Assembly: GCA_017305595.1 (NCBI GenBank)
Contig: JAFKKL010000060.1
Coordinates: forward strand, 1 to 39,856
Source: Hyphomicrobiales bacterium
GTDB taxonomy: Bacteria > Pseudomonadota > Alphaproteobacteria > Rhizobiales > Xanthobacteraceae
Direction: 5' to 3'
DNA: 39,856 bases
The notes under the pieces were generated by a model. The model was not told the origin of the DNA, made no database searches, and saw only the letters and a list, made by a program, of their open reading frames with translations. Shown piece after piece: positions 26,524 through 35,075 of this stretch; within the stretch, counting starts at the first letter, position 1, and the number at the start of each line of letters is the position of its first letter. Made by a program: the position numbers and the translations under genes.

Positions 26524-28137
26524 TTAAACCGCTTGGTCTTCGGTGACGTCGGCTTCCTCGTCCGGCTTGGCGAGGTCAGCTTCTGTGATCCAGCCGGCAG
26601 CGAGACGCGCCTGCATGATCAGGTGTTCGGCGTCCTCGCGCGACAATTCGATGCCGTCGAAGAAACCTGGATACTTGGTTACTTCGCCGCCGTCCTTGCG
26701 CTCGGTCCAGCCGACCAGATCGTCGGTGGCGCAGCCGGCCAGATCCTCGACGGTCTTGACGTCGTTCTCGCCGAGCTTGACCAGCATCTTCGAGGTGATG
26801 CCGGGCACGTCCTTCAACGCGTCCTCAACGCCGAGTTCCTTGCGCCGTGCTTCCAGTTCCGCTTCCAGCGTTTCGAGATACTCGCGGGCGCGGCTCTGCA
26901 ATTCCTCGGCGGTCTCGTCGTCGAAGCCTTCGATGCCGGCGAGTTCGCGGACATCGACCAGCGCCAGTTCCTCGACCGAGGTGAAGCCTTCCGACGCCAG
27001 CAACTGCCCGACCACCTCGTCGACGTTGAGCGCTTCCATGAACACCCGCGTCGAGTTTTCGAAATCGGCCTGACGGCGCTCGGATTCTTCGCTCTCGGTC
27101 AGAATGTCAATGTCCCAGCCGGTGAGCTGCGAGGCGAGGCGCACGTTCTGGCCGCGACGGCCGATCGCAAGAGATAGTTGGTTATTGGTGTCGGGAACGA
27201 CAACCTCAATGCGTTCGCGATCTTCGTCGATGACGACCTTGGAGACTTCCGCCGGCGCCAGCGCGTTGACCACGAAGGTCGCGATGTCCGGCGACCACGG
27301 GATGATGTCGATCTTCTCGCCCTGCAATTCGTTCACCACCGCCTGCACGCGCGAACCGCGCATACCGACGCAGGCGCCGACCGGATCGACCGAGGAGTCG
27401 CGCGAGATCACGCCGATTTTCGCGCGCGAGCCGGGGTCGCGGGCGACGGCCTTGATCTCGACGATACCGTCGTAGATTTCCGGCACTTCCTGCGCGAACA
27501 GCTTCGCCATGAACTGCGGATGAGTGCGGGAGAGGAAAATCTGCGGGCCGCGGGTTTCGCGGCGGACGTCGAACACGAAAGCGCGGACGCGGTCGCCGTT
27601 GCGGAAGACTTCGCGCGGCAGCATTTCGTCGCGGCGAATGATGGCTTCGCCACGGCCAAGATCAACGATGACGCTGCCGTATTCGACGCGCTTCACCACG
27701 CCGTTGACGATGTCGCCGATGCGGTCCTTGAATTCCTGATACTGACGGTCGCGCTCGGCCTCGCGCACCTTCTGCACGATCACCTGCTTGGCCGACTGCG
27801 CGGCGATGCGGCCGTATTCCAGCGGCGGCAGCGTGTCGGCGATAGTGTCGCCGATCTGCGCGCCGGGGTTGGCGCGCTGGGCGTCGAACAGCGAAATCTG
27901 GTTGGAGGCGTTCTCGACCTGCTCGACCACCAGCATGTGGCGGGTCAGCGACAATTGCCCGGTCTTGGGATGAATCTCGGCGTGCACGTCGGTTTCGGCG
28001 CCGTAGCGGGCGCGCGCGGCCTTGGCGATGGCGTCCTCCATCGCCTCGATGACGATGTTGCGGTCGATCGACTTTTCGCGCGCGACCGCGTCCGCGATCT
28101 GCAAGAGTTCAAGCCGGTTGGCGCTGACGGCAGCCAT
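26524..28137 (-). CDS. nusA: transcription elongation/termination factor NusA
   Basis: Binds RNA polymerase and RNA, modulating pausing, termination and antitermination. The 537 residues run in the expected order: N-terminal polymerase-binding domain ([18 protein letters not shown]...), S1 domain (~135-200, [19 protein letters not shown]), and KH1/KH2 ([21 protein letters not shown], then [22 protein letters not shown]). Two C-terminal helix-hairpin-helix repeats follow ([19 protein letters not shown] and a second around GVTSK-like [14 protein letters not shown]). The acidic tail is usual. ATG 28137 follows the rimP stop by three bases. Confidence 0.97.
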   Translation of the reverse strand: MAAVSANRLELLQIADAVAREKSIDRNIVIEAMEDAIAKAARARYGAETDVHAEIHPKTGQLSLTRHMLVVEQVENASNQISLFDAQRANPGAQIGDTIADTLPPLEYGRIAAQSAKQVIVQKVREAERDRQYQEFKDRIGDIVNGVVKRVEYGSVIVDLGRGEAIIRRDEMLPREVFRNGDRVRAFVFDVRRETRGPQIFLSRTHPQFMAKLFAQEVPEIYDGIVEIKAVARDPGSRAKIGVISRDSSVDPVGACVGMRGSRVQAVVNELQGEKIDIIPWSPDIATFVVNALAPAEVSKVVIDEDRERIEVVVPDTNNQLSLAIGRRGQNVRLASQLTGWDIDILTESEESERRQADFENSTRVFMEALNVDEVVGQLLASEGFTSVEELALVDVRELAGIEGFDDETAEELQSRAREYLETLEAELEARRKELGVEDALKDVPGITSKMLVKLGENDVKTVEDLAGCATDDLVGWTERKDGGEVTKYPGFFDGIELSREDAEHLIMQARLAAGWITEADLAKPDEEADVTEDQAV

Positions 28138-28140
28138 GGT

Positions 28141-28893
28141 TCAGTCTCCTTCGGGGTGGTCAGTGCGGTCTCGCCGTGCCTGTTCGGCGGCGAGCCGGTG
28201 TTGCTTGGTATTCTGCGGCAAAGGCTTCTTCGCCTTCGCGGGTTTCGATTTCGCGCCTTTCGCACGGGCCTTTTTGGCGTGCGCGGGCGGCGGCGGTTCG
28301 ATGCCGAGGTCTTCCTTCAGGTCGCGCTCGGCGGCCTTGCCGCGGCGCATCGATTCCGCGATCAGTTCGTCTGTCAGCACCAGCCGCGCGTCGCCGATGT
28401 CGGTCAGCGGCAGCGCGACCACGGCATCCTCGCCCTCGCGGATGTCATCGCGATGAAGCCGCACGGTGTCGCCGTGGAGCGCTTCGATGATGCCGCGATA
28501 ACGCTTGCGACCCTGATATGGCACCGCCATGTCGACTTTCGCCAGATGGCCTTGCGCGCGCTCGAAATCCGAGCGGCGGACCAACGGCCGGTCGATGCCG
28601 GGCGAGGAAATCTCCAGCCGGTAGGCACGCTCGATCGGGTCGTTGACGTCCAGCACCGGCGACAGCGCCTTGGACACCGCCTCGCAATCGTCGATCAGCA
28701 TGGTGCCGTCGGGCCGCTCCGCCATGATCTGCACGGTGCAGCCGGCCTCGCCCGAGACCTTGATGCGGACCAGCCGATAGCCCATGCCCTGCAAAACGGG
28801 CGCTGCCACCGCTGCCACCCGCGCGGCGACGCCGGGTTCCGTCACCAGGCGGGGCTCGTTCAGAAGGTCAGCGGTCAGGTCGGTTTCGGTCAT
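28141..28893 (-). CDS. rimP: ribosome maturation factor RimP
   Basis: Needed for 30S maturation; first gene of the nusA-infB operon. From ATG 28893 the product has 250 residues. The N-terminal domain includes [26 protein letters not shown] and [23 protein letters not shown], the family signature. The C-terminal SH3-like domain has [19 protein letters not shown]. After ~200 there is a basic Lys/Ala/Pro-rich extension ([19 protein letters not shown]), probably disordered and RNA-contacting; such tails are common in this family of bacteria. An adjacent GTG at 28896 is an alternative start. Confidence 0.95.
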   Translation of the reverse strand: MTETDLTADLLNEPRLVTEPGVAARVAAVAAPVLQGMGYRLVRIKVSGEAGCTVQIMAERPDGTMLIDDCEAVSKALSPVLDVNDPIERAYRLEISSPGIDRPLVRRSDFERAQGHLAKVDMAVPYQGRKRYRGIIEALHGDTVRLHRDDIREGEDAVVALPLTDIGDARLVLTDELIAESMRRGKAAERDLKEDLGIEPPPPAHAKKARAKGAKSKPAKAKKPLPQNTKQHRLAAEQARRDRTDHPEGD

Positions 28894-28988
28894 CACGGCG
28901 ATCGGATGTATCCAGTTTGTTCCGATGGCGGCTTGGGTTCCCGACGTCAGGCCCGGTTCGTCCCGTGACCTGCTTCAGGTAATAAAAA

Positions 28989-29015
28989 AGAGCGGGTCCC
29001 GGAGGGGCCCACTCT
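28989..29015 (-). terminator. intrinsic terminator in the leader of rimP (possible attenuator)
   Basis: AGAGCGGGTCCC (28989-29000) and GGGGCCCACTCT (29004-29015) form a 12-bp stem with one mismatch, one wobble pair and a three-base loop. Read on the minus strand it is followed by a TTTTTTATT tract. It stands ~95 bases before the rimP ATG and ~30 bases after the predicted start point, with no gene in front of it to terminate. A small ATACG-CCAT-CGTAT hairpin (29018-29031) precedes it. Confidence 0.75.
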
Positions 29016-29052
29016 CAATACGCCATCGTATGAGAAACCTTTAACTGGCCGC

Positions 29053-29081
29053 CATATAGCGGTTTTGCACCGATCCGGCAA
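29053..29081 (-). promoter_or_regulatory. candidate promoter of the rimP-nusA-infB operon
   Basis: Minus strand: TTGCCG (29081-29076), 17-base spacer, TATATG (29058-29053). The predicted start near 29047 would give a leader of ~150 bases that contains the terminator at 28989-29015. Confidence 0.5.
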
Positions 29082-29115
29082 GGGCCGCGAGCCCCGCCAC
29101 GGCGATTTGATGATG

Positions 29116-29147
29116 GGCCTCCGGCCTGACAAAGCGGGCCGGAGGCC
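29116..29147. other. 11-bp perfect GC-rich inverted repeat between rimP and the PhyH gene
   Basis: GGCCTCCGGCC (29116-29126) and GGCCGGAGGCC (29137-29147) pair perfectly around a ten-base loop. It lies ~50 bases upstream of the PhyH-family start on the plus strand, with no T-run. It could be a leader hairpin or an operator; it does not match the other repeats in the window. Confidence 0.5.
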
Positions 29148-29199
29148 GCTACAGTGCGTAGCCACAATCAAACAATCGAAAAAGATCGGGAAGGACGTC

Positions 29200-30039
29200 A
29201 TGCTCAGCGAGGAAAACATCGCCACCCACGCCGATCGTATTCGCGAGGATGGTTACACCGTGCTGGAGCGGGTGGTGGCGCCGCAATTGGTCGAGGATCT
29301 CAAGGCGGCGGTGGAACGCATCGAGCGCGATCATTCGCTCTCGACCGCCAAGACCTCGTTCGAGGGTTACAAGACGCTGCGCGTCAACAATCTGCTGACC
29401 TATGACGACGTATTCTGGGAAGTGCCGCTGCACGACGCGGTGCTGCCGGTGGTGGAAGCGGTGCTCGACAAGGAATGTCTGCTGTCGTCGTTCTGCTCGC
29501 TGGTGCTCGGGCCGGGACAGGAAGCGCAGCCGATCCATGAGGACACGCAACTCATTCCGCTGCCGCGTCCGCACATTCCGATCACCATCAACGCGATCTG
29601 GGCGCTGTCGGATTTCACCGCGACCAACGGCGCGACGCGCATCGTGCCGGGCAGCCACAAGTACGATCGCGCGCCGGAGTACGGTAAGGACTACGACACG
29701 GTGATGGCGACCATGCCGGCGGGCAGCGTCATGCTGTTTGACAGCGCGCTGTGGCACGGCGGCGGCGCCAACGAGAGCGATGCGCGGCGCTTCGCGTTCT
29801 CCTGCGCCTATTGCTGGGGCTGGATGCGGCAGCAGGAGAACCTGCAGCTCGGCATTCCGCGCGACACCGCAGAGCGCTTTCCGCGTCGCTTGCAGGAGTT
29901 ATGCGGCTACAGCGTCTACAAGGGCCAGTTCGGACACATCGACAATCACGATCCAATCGAACTGCTCGGCCGCGAACGCGGCAAGCGCATGGTGTGGGAA
30001 GCGACCGACGTGAAGAAGGCGCGCGCGGCGCAATCGTAA
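29200..30039 (+). CDS. phytanoyl-CoA dioxygenase (PhyH) family protein
   Basis: Non-haem Fe(II)/2-oxoglutarate dioxygenase of 279 residues. The metal-binding facial triad is visible: His113 and Asp115 in PIHEDTQ, distal His186 in DSALWHGGGAN, with the 2-oxoglutarate-binding Arg ten residues later in DARRFAF. Also present are NAIWALSDFTATNGATRIVPGSHK and an N-terminal IREDGYTVLERVV typical of PhyH proteins. The substrate is unknown; the family hydroxylates acyl-CoAs and many small molecules. ATG 29200 has GGGAAGGA upstream; the open frame back to 29065 is not family-like. It has no operon partner. Confidence 0.85.
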   Translation: MLSEENIATHADRIREDGYTVLERVVAPQLVEDLKAAVERIERDHSLSTAKTSFEGYKTLRVNNLLTYDDVFWEVPLHDAVLPVVEAVLDKECLLSSFCSLVLGPGQEAQPIHEDTQLIPLPRPHIPITINAIWALSDFTATNGATRIVPGSHKYDRAPEYGKDYDTVMATMPAGSVMLFDSALWHGGGANESDARRFAFSCAYCWGWMRQQENLQLGIPRDTAERFPRRLQELCGYSVYKGQFGHIDNHDPIELLGRERGKRMVWEATDVKKARAAQS

Positions 30040-30056
30040 TGAGTAAGTCTCTTCTT

Positions 30057-30180
30057 GTCGTCCCCGCGCAGGCGGGGACCCATACCCCCTAGCCTGAGTA
30101 GTTGTCGTAGGCGCGAGCAATAAACGTTTTCCGTATCACGGCGGCTGCGGAGTCTGGGTCCCCGCCTTCGCGGGGACGAC
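30057..30180. repeat. GTCGTCCCCGC family palindromic repeat, copy 3
   Basis: Left arm GTCGTCCCCGCGCAGGCGGG and right arm CCCGCCTTCGCGGGGACGAC. The inner block CACGGCGGCTGCGGAGTCTG (from 30138) is shared base for base with copy 4 at 38379. It lies between convergent PhyH and trmB genes, with 12 bases left before the trmB stop. Confidence 0.87.
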
Positions 30181-30191
30181 TCGCGACAGTA

Positions 30192-30896
30192 TCATTGCGA
30201 AATGTTCGTTCGCCTGAATCTCAAATAGCTCGCCCGCCGCCCTTCGCGCGTCGCTTTGCGGCCGTAGCGCGTCATGGTGTAGTTCGGCCACGGCAGACGC
30301 CAGTCGTCGGCGTGTTGTGCGAGCCATTCGAACTGCGGCGCGCGTACGAGATGCGCCAGCGTCCATTCGACATAGCTGTCGATGTCGCAGACGAAACGAA
30401 ATTCGCCGCCGGGCGGAATTGCGCGCGCCATCGCGACGATGGTGGCGTCCTGCACGAAGCGGCGCTTCCAGTGGCGGCGCTTCGGCCACGGATCGGGATG
30501 GATCAGATCAATCCGCGTAAGAGATTGCGGCGGCACCCATGCCAGCAGTTCGGCGGCGTCGCCGGCGACGAGGCGGATATTGCGAATCTCGTGCGTCTCG
30601 ATCTGCGCGAGGATCTTCGCCATGCCGTTGACGTAAGGCTCGCAGCCGATGAAACCGAGTTGCGGATGCGCGAGCGCTTCGGCGACGAGATGCTCGCCGC
30701 CGCCGAATCCGATCTCGAGCCGCACCGCGTCCACGGCGACATCGAACAGCGCGCGCAGGTCGGACGGAGCGGGACTGCTCATGTCGACCGAGAGTTGCGG
30801 CAGCAACTGCGCGATCAGGTCGGCCTGGTGCAGGCGAAGCTTGTGGCCCTTGCGCCGTCCGAAGAACGAGCCGTGCGGGCGCGCCGATTCAGTCAT
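30192..30896 (-). CDS. trmB: tRNA (guanine-N7-)-methyltransferase
   Basis: SAM-dependent enzyme that makes m7G46 in the tRNA variable loop. The 234 residues include RLEIGFGGGEHL (SAM motif I), FIGCEPYVNGMAKIL, IDLIHPDPWPKRRHWKRRFVQ (family signature) and a C-terminal TRYGRKATREGRR. The N-terminal HGSFFGRRKGHKLRLHQ is typical of alphaproteobacterial TrmB. It follows phrR on the same strand with a 236-base gap in which no gene or remnant is visible. Confidence 0.94.
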   Translation of the reverse strand: MTESARPHGSFFGRRKGHKLRLHQADLIAQLLPQLSVDMSSPAPSDLRALFDVAVDAVRLEIGFGGGEHLVAEALAHPQLGFIGCEPYVNGMAKILAQIETHEIRNIRLVAGDAAELLAWVPPQSLTRIDLIHPDPWPKRRHWKRRFVQDATIVAMARAIPPGGEFRFVCDIDSYVEWTLAHLVRAPQFEWLAQHADDWRLPWPNYTMTRYGRKATREGRRASYLRFRRTNISQ

Positions 30897-31132
30897 GATC
30901 TTCGAACCCGTGTCGGGATGCGATCGCGATGTGCGACCGATGCCGGCTTCCTTTCAAACCAGAATTTCAGAGCACAGAATTTGAGAACGCTTGCGTCTGC
31001 CCGACGATCCGTCCGCCGACATCGACCGGGGCAACGTTTGCTCTTACGGGTTGAAAGGGGAAAACGTCAATTGTTCCGAGAAACGGAATGGACGCGGTCG
31101 CGCATCACCAACACGATGCGGTTGATCGGCGA

Positions 31133-31549
31133 TCAGCGATCGTCAGGTTGTTCGCGCGCCGCGATCTGCTCGACCATGTCGACAATGCTGCGGCGGAGCT
31201 TGGCGTCGGTGATGCGGGTAAAGGCGCGGGTCAGCGCCAGACCTTCCGACGTTGCGAGAAAATCAGACACATAAGCGGGCGACGGCGCTTCGCTAAAACC
31301 TTCGGCGTTGACGTTGCCACCCGGACCGCCCTCGAACAGGAACGACACCGGCACCTGAAGGATTTCGGAAATCTGCTGGATTCGGCTGGCGCCGACGCGG
31401 TTGGTGCCTTTTTCGTATTTCTGGACCTGCTGGAATGTCAGCCCGAGTGCTTCGCCGAGTTTCTCCTGGCTCATGCCCAGCATGATGCGGCGCATGCGCA
31501 CACGACTGCCGACATATTTGTCAACAGGATTGGGCGCTTTGGTCGACAT
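31133..31549 (-). CDS. phrR: XRE-family transcriptional regulator, PhrR-like
   Basis: 138-residue DNA-binding protein. Residues ~12-70 form a Cro/CI helix-turn-helix: VGSRVRMRRIMLGMSQEKLG, then LGLTFQQVQKYEKGTNRVGAS with recognition helix QQVQKYEK. The C-terminal part ends TRITDAKLRRSIVDMVEQIA. A regulator of this size downstream of lnt matches phrR of Sinorhizobium meliloti, a low-pH-induced gene next to actA (lnt); the symbol rests on that context and on recalled similarity. ATG 31549 follows AAGGAGAG. A perfect palindrome covers its promoter, suggesting autorepression. Confidence 0.85.
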   Translation of the reverse strand: MSTKAPNPVDKYVGSRVRMRRIMLGMSQEKLGEALGLTFQQVQKYEKGTNRVGASRIQQISEILQVPVSFLFEGGPGGNVNAEGFSEAPSPAYVSDFLATSEGLALTRAFTRITDAKLRRSIVDMVEQIAAREQPDDR

Positions 31550-31573
31550 CAAACTCTCCTTGGCTGTGTGGCG

Positions 31574-31602
31574 GAGTATGCCGCATGCGGCATACTCGTC
31601 AA
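31574..31602 (-). promoter_or_regulatory. phrR promoter with a 24-bp palindromic operator
   Basis: The half-site GAGTATGCCGCA (31574-31585) is followed directly by its exact complement TGCGGCATACTC (31586-31597). On the minus strand TTGACG (31602-31597) is a near-consensus -35, and ATACTC (31579-31574) stands 17 bases later as a -10. The palindrome therefore spans the spacer and the -10 exactly. It is centred ~36 bases upstream of the phrR ATG. Confidence 0.7.
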
Positions 31603-31847
31603 ATCCGACCGCGATGCTGGATCGCAATTGCGGTTAATTTCGGCAATCTGAGGGCCGGATACATATACCCCAGATGGTCCGCCACCTAATCCTTATACTC
31701 AAAACCGGAATCTAAGTAACCGAAAAGTTGATAAGCCCAGCGTCGATCAGTAAGAGTTGACGGATCAACCGTTGCCAGATCAACGTTCCGCCCGTCAACG
31801 GCCGTCCTGTCACACCCCGATTCTCGAACATCGATGTCGGCTTGTGA
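31603..31847. other. lnt-phrR intergenic remainder
   Basis: No gene is seen in these bases. The stretch is less GC-rich than its surroundings and has a GTTGATC-type direct similarity on the minus strand (around 31745-31790). No terminator for lnt could be identified with confidence. Confidence 0.4.
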
Positions 31848-33461
31848 TCACGCAGTTCGCTTGCGGCCACGACGGCGCGCCGCGACGAGCATCGCAAGCG
31901 CAACCAGAATGACCGCGGGGATATCTCCGGCGCGGCCGTAAAAGGTCTGCGGTAGCGCCACTGGCAAGCGAGCATCGAGCACCCCTTCTTCGCCGAGGCC
32001 AAGCGACGCTACAATACGCCCAAGCGGATCGATCACCGCGGAAACTCCGGTGTTGGCCGCGCGCACAAGAGGTAATCCTTGTTCGACGGCGCGCAATCGC
32101 GCCTGTTGCAAGTGCTGATAAGGCCCAGTCGAGATGCCGAACCAGCCGTCATTGGTCAGGTTGACGATCCAGCCCGGGCGCTCGTCGCCGACCGCCGTGT
32201 CGGAAGGAAAGATCGCCTCGTAGCAGATCAGCGGCAGCACCGGCGGTGCATGAGGGACATCGATCAGCTTCCGGCGCGTGCCGGAAATGAAGCCGCCGCG
32301 CACCTTCGTGAGCTGCTCGAAGCCGAGCTTCTCCATCAAGGTCTGGAATGGCAAATATTCGCCGAACGGCACCAGATGCAGCTTGTCGTAAACCGACAGG
32401 ATGCCGCCGTCATCGCCGATCAGATAGATCGAGTTGTAGGCGCGCCGGATCGGCGTGCCCGGCGGCAGATCGGGCGCGCGCACTGCGCCGGTGATCAGCA
32501 CGGTGCTGGGCGGCAACAGTTCGGCGATCTGCGCCATCGCGTCGCCTTCGCGCGTCAGGAAAAACGGAAAGGCGGATTCCGGCCAGATCAGAATATTGGC
32601 ATCGCGCACGCCCGAGGTTTGCGGGCTGGTGGCGCGGTCCGACAGCGCGAGATACTTCCGCATCACCGCGGCCTTGGCCGAGTAATTAAAGCGATCGTCC
32701 TGCGGCAGATTGGGTTGCATGATGCGCAGCTTGACGTCGGCGAGCTGCTGCGTCGGATTGTTGACGAGACGGACAGCGCCATAGGCGCCCATGATCGCCA
32801 GCAACAGCAGTGCGGCGAGCGGCGAGACCCACGGGCGTGGTGTCGCGCGCTTGCCGTCGATCAGTACCGCGGGACTCGCAAAGATCGCGACGCTGAGGAA
32901 TGTCATCCCCCACAATCCGATCAGCGACGCGGTTTGCGCCAGCGCCAGTGGCTCGGTCAGCGCGTAGCCGGACGCATTCCACGGAAAGCCGGTCAGCACG
33001 TGGCCGCGCAGCCATTCGGCGATAGTGAGGGCACCCGCGAGCGCAAGGATGCGCGCGGCGTCGCGGCTCCACAGCGCGCGCGCCAGCGCGAAGCCGGCCG
33101 CGGTGAACAGCGCGAGATAGGCGGGCAGGCCACAGACCGCGAACGGCAGTAGCCAGCCGAAATTGGCGGCGTCGACCAGGAAAGCGTAGCCGATCCAGTA
33201 CAGCCCCGGCACGAAGTAACCGAAGCCGAACCACCAGCCGGCAATCGCTGCCGACGGCAGGCCGTTGAAGCGGCCCGCACCCGCGCCGTCGATCAGCCAC
33301 ACCATCACCGGGAAGGTGACGAACAGGATCGGCCAGGCGTTGAACGGCGGCATCGCCAGTGACGACAACGCGCCGGCGACGAGCGCGATCAGCGCGCGCC
33401 GCCATCCCCACGACAGCACGATGAACAGCGCCGCCGCGCGCAGCTTGCCGCTGAGCATCAT
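31848..33461 (-). CDS. lnt: apolipoprotein N-acyltransferase
   Basis: Inner-membrane enzyme that adds the third acyl chain to lipoproteins. The 537 residues have an N-terminal multi-helix membrane part (~1-235) with SSLAMPPFNAWPILFVTFP and GFPWNASGYAL. The periplasmic nitrilase-fold domain carries the full Glu-Lys-Cys triad: Glu295 in LIWPESAFPF, Lys360 in VYDKLHLVPFGEYLPF and Cys413 in LICYEAIFP. NLTNDGWFG and QHLQQARLRAVE follow. The start overlaps the corC stop (ATGA), so the two are translationally coupled. Known as actA in Sinorhizobium, where it is needed for acid tolerance. Confidence 0.96.
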   Translation of the reverse strand: MMLSGKLRAAALFIVLSWGWRRALIALVAGALSSLAMPPFNAWPILFVTFPVMVWLIDGAGAGRFNGLPSAAIAGWWFGFGYFVPGLYWIGYAFLVDAANFGWLLPFAVCGLPAYLALFTAAGFALARALWSRDAARILALAGALTIAEWLRGHVLTGFPWNASGYALTEPLALAQTASLIGLWGMTFLSVAIFASPAVLIDGKRATPRPWVSPLAALLLLAIMGAYGAVRLVNNPTQQLADVKLRIMQPNLPQDDRFNYSAKAAVMRKYLALSDRATSPQTSGVRDANILIWPESAFPFFLTREGDAMAQIAELLPPSTVLITGAVRAPDLPPGTPIRRAYNSIYLIGDDGGILSVYDKLHLVPFGEYLPFQTLMEKLGFEQLTKVRGGFISGTRRKLIDVPHAPPVLPLICYEAIFPSDTAVGDERPGWIVNLTNDGWFGISTGPYQHLQQARLRAVEQGLPLVRAANTGVSAVIDPLGRIVASLGLGEEGVLDARLPVALPQTFYGRAGDIPAVILVALAMLVAARRRGRKRTA

Positions 33462-34567
33462 GGATTATCGTTTCCGCTCGATGATGAGGCCGGGCGTTCG
33501 CCCAATGGGGTAGCCGCATCCGGCGCGGCGTCGCGGCGTCGCGGCTCGCGGCTGCGCGGCGCCGGTCGTTCCTTGCGCGGGCCGATACGTAATCGCTTGA
33601 CGCGGCGCGGGTCGGCATCGAGCACTTCGATCTCGAAATCGCCGGGGCCGGAGATGATCTCGCCGCGCACCGGCAGGCGGCCGACATGGGTGACGATGAA
33701 GCCGCCCAGTGTTTCCACTTCCTCGCCGGCTTCGCCGGTGTCGAAGGCGTCGCCGATCATTTCGCGAACGTCGTCGAGGCTGGCGCGCGCGTCGGCGATG
33801 AAGGCGTTCTCGCCCTGCCGCACGATGGAGGGCGGCTCGGTGCTGTCGTGCTCATCGTCGATCTCGCCGACGATCTGCTCGACGATGTCCTCAATCGAAA
33901 CCAGGCCGTCGGTGCCGCCGTATTCGTCGACCACCAAAGCGAGATGCAATCGCGAGGCCTGCATCTGCGCCAATAGATCGATGGCGCGCATCGACGGCGG
34001 CACGTAGAGCAGATTGCGGATGATGCCGGCGTCGGTGAGCGGCAGCGCCAGATCGAGCGCACGCAGATCGAGCCCCGCGGTGAGCGGCTTCTTGCGGCGC
34101 GTCTTCGGCGGTTCGGGCACCTTCGCCTTCGCCGTCATGAACGCCAGCAGGTCGCGGATGTGGACCATGCCGACCGGATCGTCGAGGGTTTCGTTGTAAA
34201 CCACGAAGCGCGAATGCGCGGCGCTCTCGAATAGCGCCATCAGTTCGCCGAGCGGAATGTCCTGTTTCACCGCGACGATGTCGGCGCGATGGATCATCAC
34301 GTCGGCGATGCGCTGCTCATGCAGGTTGAGGAGATTGCGCAGCATGGTGCGCTCGACGGCGGAAAAGCCGGAGTCGTCCGGCGTCGAGGCATCGAGCACC
34401 ACTTGCAGATCATCGCGCACCGAGCCGGCTTTCCAGCCGAACAAGGTGCGGATCGCGCGCATCAGCCAGTTATCGGCGGCGGGCCGTAACACGTCGCCGT
34501 CGCGCACCGGCACCGGCAGGTTCTGGGTGTCGCGCGGATTGTCCTGAACGGGATCGGAGTCCGGCAT
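33458..34567 (-). CDS. CorC/HlyC (TlyC)-family CBS-domain protein
   Basis: 369-residue cytoplasmic protein of the hemolysin C / CorC group, linked to divalent-cation efflux. It lacks the N-terminal DUF21 membrane domain. After a polar N-terminus come two CBS domains (IADVMIHRADIVAVKQD... HSRFVVYNETLDDPVGMVHIRDLL; LLYVPPSMRAIDLLAQM... LALVVDEYGGTDGLVSIEDIVEQIVGEI). The C-terminal CorC_HlyC domain includes ADARASLDDVREMIG and ETLGGFIVTHVGRLP. The last ~45 residues are a charged tail. It sits in the ybeY-corC-lnt order seen in many proteobacteria. The start is one base after the ybeY stop region, implying tight coupling. Confidence 0.9.
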   Translation of the reverse strand: MPDSDPVQDNPRDTQNLPVPVRDGDVLRPAADNWLMRAIRTLFGWKAGSVRDDLQVVLDASTPDDSGFSAVERTMLRNLLNLHEQRIADVMIHRADIVAVKQDIPLGELMALFESAAHSRFVVYNETLDDPVGMVHIRDLLAFMTAKAKVPEPPKTRRKKPLTAGLDLRALDLALPLTDAGIIRNLLYVPPSMRAIDLLAQMQASRLHLALVVDEYGGTDGLVSIEDIVEQIVGEIDDEHDSTEPPSIVRQGENAFIADARASLDDVREMIGDAFDTGEAGEEVETLGGFIVTHVGRLPVRGEIISGPGDFEIEVLDADPRRVKRLRIGPRKERPAPRSREPRRRDAAPDAATPLGERPASSSSGNDNP

Positions 34568-34568
34568 G

Positions 34569-35075
34569 TCAGGTCACGCGCTCCTGATCCGCATAGGGAT
34601 CGGGGATTCCAAGTTGCGCCAGTATCCGCCGTTCGAGATTCTCCATCTCCTCGGCCTCGGCGTCGGTCTCGTGATCGTAGCCGATCAGGTGCAGGAAACC
34701 GTGCACCGCGAGATGCGAGAGGTGATGGTCGAACGGCTTGCCTTCGTCGTCGGCCTCGCGGCGCGTCGTCTCATAGGCGATGGCGATGTCGCCGAGCATC
34801 GGCGGCGGATCGTCCGGCTGCCGCGCGCCTTCCGGTCGCAGTGCCGGAAACGACAGCACGTTGGTCGGCTTGTCGATGTTGCGCCAGTTGCGGTTCAGCG
34901 TGCGGATGCCGGCGTCGTCGGTCAGCATCACCGCGAGTTCGGCGTCAGCGATATCGTCAGTCACTGACGCGGCGGCGGTGTCGATGGCGCGGCGGATCAC
35001 CGCTTCAGCTTCTGGCTCCGCGTCCCAGCAGGTTGCGACGCTCATCACGTCGGTATCGAGAATCGGCTCGGTCAT
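34569..35075 (-). CDS. ybeY: endoribonuclease YbeY (rRNA maturation factor)
   Basis: Zinc-dependent RNase of 168 residues involved in 16S rRNA 3'-end processing and 70S quality control. The signature HLAVHGFLHLIGYDH contains the three metal-binding histidines (125, 129, 135). TLNRNWRNIDKPTNVLSFP and LGDIAIAYE are also diagnostic. The start overlaps the phoH stop by one base (TAATG), and corC follows almost immediately, so phoH-ybeY-corC-lnt form one operon. Confidence 0.95.
   Translation of the reverse strand: MTEPILDTDVMSVATCWDAEPEAEAVIRRAIDTAAASVTDDIADAELAVMLTDDAGIRTLNRNWRNIDKPTNVLSFPALRPEGARQPDDPPPMLGDIAIAYETTRREADDEGKPFDHHLSHLAVHGFLHLIGYDHETDAEAEEMENLERRILAQLGIPDPYADQERVT

Noticed and set aside
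30895-30915. GGGTTCGAA on the minus strand resembling a tRNA T-arm
   Set aside because: It overlaps the trmB start and has no matching cloverleaf.
31712-32002. Short minus-strand frame at the end of lnt
   Set aside because: It overlaps lnt in another frame and shows no domain or Shine-Dalgarno.
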